43,492 nt of DNA from Planctomycetaceae bacterium (GTDB lineage: Bacteria > Planctomycetota > Planctomycetia > Pirellulales > Pirellulaceae): the NCBI GenBank assembly GCA_027487485.1, contig JAIYDN010000089.1, forward strand, positions 1 through 43,492. Direction: 5' to 3'. The stretch's first letter is position 1, and each line of letters begins with the position of its first letter. Below the pieces are notes generated by a model that was given only the letters and a program-made list of their open reading frames with translations, was not told where the DNA came from and searched no databases. Below are positions 9,901 to 15,282 of the stretch, in pieces. A program made the translations under genes and the position numbers.

Positions 9901-12900
9901 CTCGCTTAGTGGGAATCCAAACGGAGAATCCTTCAGGCCATCCATCAGCAATGATGGACGATGGATTGCGTTTCACAGCACTTCAAGCAACTTAGTTGCT
10001 GGGGATACCAACGGGAAGGCAGATGTCTTCGTGCGAAGTATGGAAACGGGAGCGGTAACACGACTCTCGGTAGGCGATGTAGGTTTGCAGGCCGATGGAA
10101 ATTCGCTCAATGTGTCATTGAGTCTTGATGGATCGGTGGTTGCCTTTGAAAGTGACGCAACCAATCTCAGCAGTAATGACGATAACAACAAGCGAGATGT
10201 ATTTGTTCGTCGCACCGTCGCGAATAGCAACATCAAACGCATATCAGCTTTCGATAGCGGGAGCAATTTCGAAGGTGACTCGCTGAACCCTTCGATAACC
10301 GGAGATGGACGCTATGTGCTTTTCACCTCCAGCAATCTCCAGCTTGCTCAGCTTTCAGATGTCTATATTGCGGACTCACAAAGCAGTCAAATTGATATGC
10401 TGTTGGATGCATCCGTCGCTACTCCGAGCACTTGGACGGGTAGCTCAAGTGTCCCGCAAGTGACAGGCGGTTTTCTCGTACACACGACGACAGGGCTTGA
10501 TGGTGTCTCGAGGGTCTATCGGAAGGACATCGTGACGGGTTTGCAAAGCCTAGTCGTCGAGAATGCTCGCAGCGCATCGATAAGCTCAGATGGCAACACG
10601 GTGGTTTTTGTGAGCACCGAATCGAACTTGGTCAGCGATGATCTGAACCAAAGCAGCGATGTGTTTGCAAAGAACATCGCTACCGGTGTCGTCACTCGAG
10701 TCTCGATCGCGGATTCGGGGGCCGAAGCAATGGGCGCATCGGATAATCCAACTCTGACGCCGGACGGGCGATTTGTTTCCTTTTGGACCTCTGCGAGCAA
10801 TCTGTTGCCTTCCGGAGAGACGAACGGCGTTGTAGTCAAGGATTTGGCTTCCGGGGCTCATTCCGTAGTCTTGGTCGGCGATGACGCTATCCAAGGGATT
10901 TCTCAGTGGAGACTTAGCGGCAACGGAAGATTCATGGTTTTTGTTCGAGCCATGCCGTCGACGACTTCGATTCCAATCAAGCAAGTATTCGTGAAGGATC
11001 TTGAGACCGGCACGGAAACCGTCGAGTCAGTCAATATGACTGGCGGTCAACCAAGTGCTGATTCCTTAGCACCGTCGATCAATAGCGATGGACGGTATGT
11101 CGTCTTTTCTAGCCGTGCGGCTGATATAGCTTTGAATTCCAATGGCTTTATGCATGTATACTTGCGTGATCGAATCCAGCAAACCACGACGGTTGTATCG
11201 CAATCAACGAGCGGAGATTTAGCCCTACAAGATTCGGACAATCAAAGTATCAGCGGCGATGGACGTTTGATTGCTTTTGTCTCATCAGCTTCCAATTTGG
11301 TAAATGGCGATGGTAACGGAGCGAGTGATATTTTCGTCAGGGACGTTATAGCAGGAACCACTTCTGCTGTTTCACGAGGCAGCGGCGACGCGCTCGGCGA
11401 TGGAGCTTCGCGTGCCCCTATTATAAGCGAAGATGGGCAAAGCGTCGTCTTTCTGAGCGATGCGTCTAACTTAATTGCTGGGGATCACAATCAAGCTCCT
11501 GATGCTTTTGTGGTTCGCTTGCAAGATATTGCCAGCGTTCTATTCACAGGAGGCAACGGGCAGACCATCGCGATCGACGGAAACGGTCGTAGCTCAGGCC
11601 AACTGATTCGAGGTACGCCAGTTCATCCTGGCGCACCTTCGGCGCTCGATGCAGCGAATCGATTACAAATCGATGGTGTGGAGTTTAGTACGTTCGGCGG
11701 AGGCATGATTGTCGACAACGGCGATGGTTATGTGACTTCTGTAGGAGCATTTTCTGGATTGGATGTCACTCGCAGAGTGAACATCCTCGATACGTTAGGG
11801 CATTCATTTGTCCGTTCGGTGGAGAGTTTCTTTAACCCGACGTCCAGTACAGTTACCGCTACGATTCGTATGATCGCCAATGCTAGTTCCGACGATGAAA
11901 CTTCTGTATTCAATACATCGGACGGCGACACCATGATTGAAACAACGGATTGGTGGATGGGTACTGACGATATGGACGGAAATGGGGCTTCTGCGGTTGT
12001 CCATTTAGTACATGGGCCTGAGGGACTGAATCCGACATCGATTACCCTGGTTGAAGACAACTTGCACTGGAGTTACCAGATTTCGATCGCGCCTGGTGAA
12101 ACAAAGCGGCTGGCTAGCTTCTCGTTCACGGGTCTGACGCGTGTCGCCGCTATGACGGATGTTGAGTCAATTATGGCTCGGTCTGGGTTTATCGGAAACG
12201 CAACGTTGCACATGACGCAAGCAGAATTGGATTCAATCGCGAACTTTCAGTTCAACGATGCCGCCACGGTTGAACTGACCGACGCAATGGGTTCGATTGC
12301 AGAGAACACAGAAATGTCGGTTCGTATCAAAGTTGCGGACATTTTGATTGTGGATGATGGATACGGAACGAACGTGGTAAGTTTAGCAGGGCCAGACGCG
12401 ACAGCATTTGAAATTGACGGTTCTTCTCTCTATTTGAGATCTGGAATCGTACTTAACTTCGAGGCCAAGAACTCCTTCTCTGTAACTGTGCATGTGGACG
12501 ATACTAGCATTGCAGGCGATCCTGACAATGTGGTTCAGCATGTTTTGAATGTGGCAGATATTAATGAGCTCGTAACTTTAACGAGTCAGGACGTTTCACT
12601 TACTGGCGAAGTGCAGACTCTGTTAAGTAATAGTGGTACTTGGAACGATCCCGAATCTGGGGACGTGGAACTAACCGCAACGTTGGGGGAAGTAGTCAAG
12701 AGCGCTAACGGAACTTGGAATTGGTCCTACTCGCCGAACGAAGTGGTTGCCAACCAAGTCGTGACCATCACGGCGAATGATGGCGTCAACGTCAGCAGCG
12801 TTACCTTTACGATCAATGCAGTGGCAGTGACGCCGACTCTCACGATCACTTCAGGCGATCGAACTTATGATCGGACGGCCTATGCGGCGGTTGCTATGCT

Positions 12901-14404
12901 TTCGGGCAGTGCTACTCCAACCCCTGCGATCACGTTTGCATACTTTAGCGATTCCGACGGGACGTTACCGATCGCCGCTCCGGTTAATGCGGGTAAGTAC
13001 TACGTCCGAGCGTCTGTGGCTGCCAACTTAAACAACAACGCGGCCCAGTCGGCATTGACAGCCTTTACGATCCAACGTGTGGCTTTGGTCGCGACCGTTA
13101 CCGTCAACGACAAGCCGTTTGATAATACAACAGCGGCGACCATTACGGCTCGATCGTTGAGCGGGGTGATTGGTCCGGACGCGGTTACGCTGTCCGGTGG
13201 TGTTGCAACGTTCGCGGATATAGGCGTGGGGAACAATAAGACGGTCGCGGTGTCAGGGCTTGTTTTGAGTGGTGCGGATGTTGGCAATTACACTGTGAAT
13301 ACTACAGCAACCACCTTCGCGAGCATTACCGCAACGGTTTTCAACCGGCAGGTGTTTTATAACAACTCGGGCTTTGAGATTGGAATTGGAGGTTCGGTAA
13401 ACGCTGCGTTAGACTCCGCCAGAGTCCTGCTTCAGTCTTCGGGGATAGCTCAAACGACCACTCCTGCCAACGTATCCAACTATAGCCAAGGCCTCAACGG
13501 AGTCGTACTGGATATTGCTGGTTTGGCGGCTTCGACGTTAACGGCAGATGACTTTATCCTGCGAGTTGCACCACCTAATGCTTCTGGAGTGGTGAATCCA
13601 AGTTCGTGGCCGTCGGCTCCTGCCACCAGTGCTATCGTTGTGCAACCTGGGGGATCAGCATCGATTCCTAGTCGAGTTCAGTTGGAATGGGCGGACGTTG
13701 CTGGTGCCCCTGCAATCCAGAATCGATGGCTGCAGATCATTGTGAAGGCGAATGCGAACACAGGTTTGACGACACCTCAGACTTTCTACATCGGGCATGC
13801 GATGGCGGATGTCGATCGAGCTACGCCATACCGAGTAACCGCGAGTGATCTTTCGCAGGTACGGGCAAGGGTATCCAACACCACCTTTGTATCGATCAAT
13901 GAAGATCGTGACGTGAACAAGGATGGTCGGATAACGGCTCTCGACTTGTCGTTCGTGCGGGCTAGGGTGTCCAACACCGCGATCTTGCTCAACAGCATCA
14001 CGATTCCAGCTGCAGGGTCGTCTGCTGAAGGTTCAGCTGGGGCTGCTGGAGGTAATGGTGGTGGCGGAGGAGCGGGTGGTAATGGAGATGGAAGTGGTGG
14101 TGGAATCGATGATTCGACGCTGGATGGACTAGCCATGATGGGAGCGCCAGGAATTGGGGGGGCAAGTTTCAATGTTTGGAGTTCAAGGACACTGAAGGAA
14201 GTGTTGCAATCACAATCATTGCCTAGACTGCCGCATGAGTCCAGTGGCACGAGTTTGCAGGGCTCTAGGAGTCAATTCAACGAGAATCGCCTCATAAATC
14301 TAGGCTTAACGGGGTGTGAGAGCATGGCGGATTCTTCGTCCAAGTTGGATGTAAGTTTGAATGACGATATCTTTACAAAATTCGACTTGCGAGATTGGAT
14401 GTGA
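989..14404 (+). CDS. Giant modular exported protein (4471 aa): LEPR-type N-terminus, Ig-like array, two propeller supramodules, cadherin-like, MBG/YDG-like, dockerin
   Basis: Starts at GTG 989 (in-frame TGA at 983, RBS at 977-982). The N-terminus is very basic and carries IEPLETRRLLA at residues 30-40, the planctomycete variant of the LEPR-XLL motif that opens many giant exported proteins. Domains by residue: about 12 Ig-like repeats (47-1340) of roughly 108 residues with the pattern FSEPVTGVDxxDF...GDGxLxLxL...DLAGN...YTIDKTAP; a divergent Ig-like domain (1345-1463); 14 delta-60/DUF5122-type repeats (1490-2261); a 'WW' module (2266-2502); cadherin-like (2503-2606); Ig-like (2609-2721); 14 PD40/TolB-type repeats (2723-3517); a second 'WW' module (3520-3757); cadherin-like (3757-3864); a VCBS-like Ig domain (to 3946); MBG-like and YDG-like domains (3948-4115); the pre-dockerin domain of planctomycetes; dockerin (about 4271-4336); Gly-rich linker; tail ending LDVSLNDDIFTKF. 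No enzyme motif was seen. Likely a surface adhesin or scaffold; its ligand is unknown. Confidence 0.93.
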   Translation: MRRSSTHRNRSTSGSSRTKLYHRRKRLLAIEPLETRRLLAGAGAPFVLAITRLDSSPSNRAQIRYQVVFDEAVTGVNATDFAITRTGGISGYSIASITGSGTTYVANVNTGTSNGTLRLDLIDNDSIRDLSGTRLGGTGSNNGNFTTGQVYTIDKTAPTATLTKIDASPSAATSLRFAATFSESVTGVDAADFGLVLSGVSGASISNIAGSGSNYTVTINSGSNDGSIQLQLNDNDSIVDLASNTLGGTGTGNGNALSDSYSIDKTKPTVASVTRLDSNPTNASSVRFQVDFSEAVSGVETLDFLAIPSGSLSGVVVSSVTGSGSGYVVTVDTGFGDGDLGLGLSPAVTIVDSATNAMLSVASFGVVYRVDRTSPNLVQISRLDSSPTNAFSTRYAVSFDEPVTGLDAADFFVPSTGTLAGVSITSLTGSGASYVVTIGNGSGDGDLRLELASSRSVWDLAGNLIAMPTFSVVPYTIDHTLPQVASVGFYGDSPTSANLVSFQVNFSEPVQSITTADFSLVTAGIVGASINAVTALSSSSFQVDVQTGTGDGSISIDVLSENQIIDLAGNQMAAPARNNASFLIDKTRPSVILSLLDSSLTQMENLRFGVAFSEAVTGVDLTDFEVLTNPTLATTFQLTRLSGSNFEIIVNVGVWNGTAQIRLNDDDSIVDAVGLSLGGIGIGNGTVTSDAYTVDQRPTLDAISLASPIYTNATAVVFNLRFSEPVTDVGPEDLQVNAVGISSAAISSITGSGDTRQVTVNTGTGNGTLSLGSVGDSIFDLIGQRMLPTTLVSSEYVVDKIAPVILSFSQLDTTITNAATVRYQVLFSESVYGVNASDFQLVSSGTLTGTSIQSVTGSDNSYVVTLTTGTGEGSLWIEWSVSAIAIDQVNNAVLPPAVTAVPYVLDRTAPKLTSITPLDSIYNNTATVRYRAVFNEPVFDVGIDDFLLYMGSGLSAASISSVSGSGTTYDFSIETGVGDGQLQLVVAPTVSILDIVGLPFTLPTLDAPSYYMDRTAPAVLAVLQSDTAITNSNQVKYRVQFSEPVFNFDASDIGIVSTGIVGARVASLTPITGTDWFVNLETGTGSGTLNVAVLFDNLISDRAGNAMALGATGNNDYTIDKTFPTALINLPNITPTDASTVRFNLQFSESVVGLGLADFELVVTGTVVGMSSALTGSGSSYSLDVNRTGGDGTIAIRLLDDGTVFDLVGNPLGGPSLGDGIITSDSYSVFDFPVVRSIAPVSTSPTHPSFVTNASIVSFTVRFSEEVLGGTVADFETDPIGLSSTSIVSVSGTGATRQVFVNTGVGNGTLGLKVIQSSITDLFGHPLKLPAPPATNRFTIDRNSPVVTVFASSEFDEKGVVASGTTRIGVEFSEPILGAGDFANYELRRAGTDRLLLSSDSVVNPVSVQVSGSTATLLLSQPLVSDSYRLVIKETITDLAGNPLDGNGDLIPGGHWVRDFVVDDLINPNLQFHGNGINRETMSSFSGYYSFAYAVAVQPDGKYVVAGYHFSGCLGLSDDFGLARFHADGTLDKSFDADGRVAPIFGTSYDYGLDIAIQGDGKILIVGQTQNGSNVDFGVARLNPDGTLDSSFDNDGLVVHSLESGSDTGWSIALQVDGRILVAGRATPATSSQGFGMARLLTDGALDTSFDADGKVFTTFAGTSSSSARRVLPLPDGKILVAGSAVSSTDNDFAIARYNWDGTLDYTFDFDGRLTIPMGTSNDYLESIAVRPDGRVLLSGSVWNGVNYDMGVVSLNKNGSLDSSFGSGGKRTFSLSGGNDIPSASNLLPTGELVLTGSARGTTNIDFAAVRLLPNGDFDSQFGNNGVSIFPVGIDTDQSLGATVQNDGRIVMVGFSSLAGTRSFTVARLNANGTLDTSFSSDGLTAVSVSGANDFIRSMTLQADGNAIAVGGITNATSTLMSISRYTTAGSLDPSFGGTGNVSLTYLNAPNTVNSQAEGVAVQPDGKIVVVGSTVNTAGNTDHAVVRFLPDGSLDPSFDGDGKVQTPVSTGGSLADNAKAVSILPSGKILVLGSVVMANGFTLALTRYNSDGSLDTSLGGTGTLLTQMADTAVDMVVRPNGSIVIAGTRTIMMLTSSGSLDLSFNRTGFVSLPSAISSMSVQADGKILVSGFQSGVFVRRYLVNGLLDTSFDGDGIATVVVPNQASRTAIAIAPDGKILVSGQRLYSGPNFEYAGFFGIRLNGNGSIDTTFGELGLWLPTSISGNGGANKVVIAPDGSLLIAGTVTSSTDEDFGVISLSSVGTSAVLQLPTLGQVSIDMSPNGYGQLIQGPSNAFDGWNRLEVNGTPLSTKVGGGGNLTNDGQTWTSDPMKFSNGIKASRQIYSPKSGDVNFVRFLDFYRNETLNSLTSDLRYVGNLGSDASTTVFATSDGDSIIESTDWWYGTDDADGSGTPATIHLMHGKYGLQPSVSLWEDNLEWSYGLTLEPGQTKQVLSYTVFGATRQSALDAVSSLVSNAGLTTASLANMSSADALSIANFRFEEAPTGVSISSSQIAELSPVGTLVGLLRSTDGNLADGDSFSYTLVSGAGDTSNASFSIIGNELRTETVLDYESLASHTVRIRTTDSTGNSFEQIIRLNVVDVPNEAPPKVVTTSFSERGTMGNDSNRISISFDRPLIGSGTAANFALRRAGNDGLLLQSDDVISPISVNVVGSTVVLSYAELPEDTYRMTISPSIADSLGLALDGDEDGLAGGNWQRDFVVTRNRMQLISEPGLPFAKGEAGLSSARTSSSDGRYVVFSSSRSDLVPGDTNGVKDVFRFDRQTGVVVRVSTTTTGTPNERDAINPSINSDGRYVTFQSDSWELVRAPNDLSTPVYLQRIFVKDLQTGTLTLVSTSSAGVRANGHSLDPSISGNGVLITFSSISNNLVVNITPGVSHVFVKNWQTGAITLGSITNLNSEPTGNSTKPVISENGIYIAYQSVAPNILGGDEGNLNSDIYVRSIRTGISQRVSISSLSGNPNGESFRPSISNDGRWIAFHSTSSNLVAGDTNGKADVFVRSMETGAVTRLSVGDVGLQADGNSLNVSLSLDGSVVAFESDATNLSSNDDNNKRDVFVRRTVANSNIKRISAFDSGSNFEGDSLNPSITGDGRYVLFTSSNLQLAQLSDVYIADSQSSQIDMLLDASVATPSTWTGSSSVPQVTGGFLVHTTTGLDGVSRVYRKDIVTGLQSLVVENARSASISSDGNTVVFVSTESNLVSDDLNQSSDVFAKNIATGVVTRVSIADSGAEAMGASDNPTLTPDGRFVSFWTSASNLLPSGETNGVVVKDLASGAHSVVLVGDDAIQGISQWRLSGNGRFMVFVRAMPSTTSIPIKQVFVKDLETGTETVESVNMTGGQPSADSLAPSINSDGRYVVFSSRAADIALNSNGFMHVYLRDRIQQTTTVVSQSTSGDLALQDSDNQSISGDGRLIAFVSSASNLVNGDGNGASDIFVRDVIAGTTSAVSRGSGDALGDGASRAPIISEDGQSVVFLSDASNLIAGDHNQAPDAFVVRLQDIASVLFTGGNGQTIAIDGNGRSSGQLIRGTPVHPGAPSALDAANRLQIDGVEFSTFGGGMIVDNGDGYVTSVGAFSGLDVTRRVNILDTLGHSFVRSVESFFNPTSSTVTATIRMIANASSDDETSVFNTSDGDTMIETTDWWMGTDDMDGNGASAVVHLVHGPEGLNPTSITLVEDNLHWSYQISIAPGETKRLASFSFTGLTRVAAMTDVESIMARSGFIGNATLHMTQAELDSIANFQFNDAATVELTDAMGSIAENTEMSVRIKVADILIVDDGYGTNVVSLAGPDATAFEIDGSSLYLRSGIVLNFEAKNSFSVTVHVDDTSIAGDPDNVVQHVLNVADINELVTLTSQDVSLTGEVQTLLSNSGTWNDPESGDVELTATLGEVVKSANGTWNWSYSPNEVVANQVVTITANDGVNVSSVTFTINAVAVTPTLTITSGDRTYDRTAYAAVAMLSGSATPTPAITFAYFSDSDGTLPIAAPVNAGKYYVRASVAANLNNNAAQSALTAFTIQRVALVATVTVNDKPFDNTTAATITARSLSGVIGPDAVTLSGGVATFADIGVGNNKTVAVSGLVLSGADVGNYTVNTTATTFASITATVFNRQVFYNNSGFEIGIGGSVNAALDSARVLLQSSGIAQTTTPANVSNYSQGLNGVVLDIAGLAASTLTADDFILRVAPPNASGVVNPSSWPSAPATSAIVVQPGGSASIPSRVQLEWADVAGAPAIQNRWLQIIVKANANTGLTTPQTFYIGHAMADVDRATPYRVTASDLSQVRARVSNTTFVSINEDRDVNKDGRITALDLSFVRARVSNTAILLNSITIPAAGSSAEGSAGAAGGNGGGGGAGGNGDGSGGGIDDSTLDGLAMMGAPGIGGASFNVWSSRTLKEVLQSQSLPRLPHESSGTSLQGSRSQFNENRLINLGLTGCESMADSSSKLDVSLNDDIFTKFDLRDWM
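1127..5010 (+). repeat. Tandem array of about 12 Ig-like domain repeats (period ~320-330 bp)
   Basis: Unit starts can be read near 1127, 1465, 1798, 2119, 2440, 2758, 3088, 3403, 3724, 4048, 4363 and 4693. Each unit opens with a strand such as ITRLDSSPTN, then FSEPVTGVDAADF, a GSGxxYxVTVxTGxGDG turn, DLAGN, and a linker ending YTIDKTAP. This resembles bacterial Ig-like (Big) domains that tandemly extend adhesins. Copies have diverged at the DNA level, so this is an old array. Confidence 0.85.
5455..7770 (+). repeat. 14 delta-60 (DUF5122-type) repeats, ~57 aa each
   Basis: I count 14 strands of the type VQPDGKIxVxG alternating with 13 motifs of the type DGTLDxSFDxDG, for example VQPDGKYVVAG, IQGDGKILIVG, VQPDGKIVVVG and IAPDGKILVSG. 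This is the delta-60 repeat family, which is predicted to form beta-propellers. Fourteen units would suit two seven-bladed propellers; that structural reading is inference. Confidence 0.85.
7786..8494 (+). other. Unrecognised ~235-residue 'WW' module, copy A
   Basis: Not recognised as a named family. Key residues shared with copy B are GQLI, RLxxxG, TSDGDSIIESTDWWYGTDD, an HLMHG strand, EDNLEWSY, PGQTK and SIANFRF. The Asp-rich stretch around the Trp pair could bind calcium, which is speculative. It sits directly after the delta-60 block and before a cadherin-like domain. Confidence 0.7.
9157..11540 (+). repeat. 14 PD40/TolB-type beta-propeller repeats, ~57 aa each
   Basis: Fourteen units of the type PSISxDGRYVxFxSxAsNLVxGD followed by DVFVxDxxTG can be counted; unit 8 (about 10440-10530) is degenerate and lacks the DG core. 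These resemble WD40-like PD40 blades found in TolB-type propellers. Fourteen blades again suit two seven-bladed propellers. Confidence 0.85.
11548..12259 (+). other. Unrecognised ~235-residue 'WW' module, copy B
   Basis: Matches copy A along its length: GQLI, RLQIDG, TSDGDTMIETTDWWMGTDD, HLVHG, EDNLHWSY, PGETK, SIANFQF. Divergence from copy A is high outside these motifs, so the conserved Trp/Asp core is probably functional. Confidence 0.7.
12257..13333 (+). other. Cadherin-like, VCBS-like, MBG-like and YDG-like domain string
   Basis: Encodes a cadherin-like domain (SIAENT...NFEAKNSFSVTV...VADINE), an Ig-like segment with GTWNDPESGDVELTATLG and VTITANDG typical of VCBS/cadherin-like folds, an MBG-like domain (TYDRTAYAA...VNAGKYYVRASV) at about 12830-13075, and a YDG-like domain (VNDKPFDNTTAAT...VSGLVLSGADVGNYTV) at about 13078-13333. 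These are spacer or adhesive domains in large bacterial surface proteins. Confidence 0.65.
13691..14034 (+). repeat. Direct repeat copy 2 of dockerin-encoding cassette
   Basis: Partner of 2-345 in the preceding gene. It encodes the end of the pre-dockerin domain and the dockerin pair, including DVNKDGRITALD at 13910-13945. The first dockerin half (VDRATPYRVTASDLSQVRARV) has a degenerate, lengthened loop in both copies. Confidence 0.9.
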
Positions 14405-14428
14405 GCTTCAAGTTGGTTGCCGTTCTGA

Positions 14429-14489
14429 TTTCCCGCCGATTATGATGCATGTGGGGAATCTCAGTTTCCTAACGGGACAACGGCGGAAA
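14429..14489. terminator. Imperfect inverted repeat after the giant gene, possible terminator
   Basis: TTTCCCGCCG (14429-14438) can pair with CGGCGGAAA (14481-14489) with one bulge and a loop of about 42 bases. A short T run (ATTTTT) lies some 20 bases further on. The loop is long and the T-tract is not adjacent, so terminator function is doubtful. The rest of the 233-base gap holds only the TATAAT at 14546. Confidence 0.2.
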
Positions 14490-14545
14490 GGTCGGGTTGT
14501 TCGTATTTTTAAGGCAAAATGACGATCGATTTGATTGTGGAAGCA

Positions 14546-14551
14546 TATAAT
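14546..14551 (+). promoter_or_regulatory. Possible -10 element (TATAAT) for the sigma factor-kinase operon
   Basis: A perfect TATAAT lies 86 bases before ATG 14638, in the only sizeable gap before the operon. No good -35 hexamer is present at 16-18 bases upstream; the best candidate there is CGATCG. A weak housekeeping promoter or an activator-dependent one is possible. Confidence 0.35.
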
Positions 14552-14637
14552 GTGCGTTCGTCTGTTGCTTTATTGCTTGCGGTTGGTGAATTCCTAAATC
14601 CCTGTGGACGATTTTGTTTTTGTCCGGAACGGTATAT

Positions 14638-15282
14638 ATGGGAGAAGAGAATAGCAATCCATCACTTAGGACCGATTCGGAGCTGATCGTTCGTGCGACG
14701 CAAGGCGATTTAGCTTCGGCTAGTTTTCTATTTGAGCGTCACCGGGACAAGATCAAGAGAATGATTTCGTTACGAATGGATCGGAGGCTTTCGGCACGGA
14801 TTGATGCGTCTGATGTAGTTCAAGAGACCTGGCTCGATTGCGAACGACGGTTTGCCGAGTTCATTTCCAATCAGTCGACGACTTTTTTCGTTTGGTTGCG
14901 TCTCCTTGCCGCTCAGCGCTTAGTGGATCTCCACCGGGTTCATCTGGGGGCTCAGATGAGGAGCATTAGAAACGAGGTCCATCTTTATGCAGGTGCTGTT
15001 CCCTCTGCGTCTTCGATTTCTTTGGCGGAGCAACTTATTGGAAATCTGACTTCGGCAAGTCATGCTGCGCAGCGAGGCGAGATCCAAATTCGAATCCAAG
15101 AGGCGTTGAATAGTATGGAGCCTATTGATCGAGAAGTATTAGCGCTGCGACATTTTGAGATGTTGACGAACGAGGAAACAGCCTCGGTGCTTGGATTGAA
15201 GAAAGCGGCAGCGAGCAATCGCTATGTACGTGCGTTGAGGCGACTGAAGCAGATTCTCGATGAATACCAGGGGCTACTGTGA
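14638..15282 (+). CDS. ECF-like RNA polymerase sigma factor, planctomycete sigma-70 subfamily
   Basis: Encodes 214 residues from ATG 14638. GGA at 14626-14628 gives a 9-base spacing. An in-frame TTG at 14614 would add 8 residues and cannot be excluded. Region 2 is visible in the first half: FERHRDKIKRMISLRMDRRLSARIDASDVVQETWLD, with the DVVQE core typical of planctomycete ECF-like sigma factors. Region 4 near the C-terminus contains MEPIDREVLALRHFEMLTNEE followed by a helix-turn-helix (ETASVLGLKKAAASNRYVRALRRLK). It should direct RNA polymerase to a dedicated promoter set. The stop codon overlaps the start of the downstream kinase by 4 bases, so the two are co-translated; in planctomycetes such kinases are often encoded beside this sigma group and are thought to control it by phosphorylation. 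Its targets are not visible from sequence. Confidence 0.92.
   Translation: MGEENSNPSLRTDSELIVRATQGDLASASFLFERHRDKIKRMISLRMDRRLSARIDASDVVQETWLDCERRFAEFISNQSTTFFVWLRLLAAQRLVDLHRVHLGAQMRSIRNEVHLYAGAVPSASSISLAEQLIGNLTSASHAAQRGEIQIRIQEALNSMEPIDREVLALRHFEMLTNEETASVLGLKKAAASNRYVRALRRLKQILDEYQGLL
15269..15273 (+). promoter_or_regulatory. Ribosome binding site AGGGG within the sigma factor gene, for the kinase
   Basis: AGGGG lies 5 bases before GTG 15279. Together with the GTGA overlap (15279-15282) it supports coupled re-initiation on the kinase frame. Confidence 0.6.

Larger units (their letters stand above)
8815..12580 (+). repeat. Supramodule copy B: Ig-like + PD40 propeller block + 'WW' module + cadherin-like
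   Basis: Order: Ig-like with NFALRRAGNDGLLL and NWQRDFVV (8815-9150), clearly the partner of 5021-5376; PD40-type repeats (9157-11540); 'WW' module copy B (11548-12259); cadherin-like (12257-12580). Total length 3766 against 3786 bases for copy A. Confidence 0.75.
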
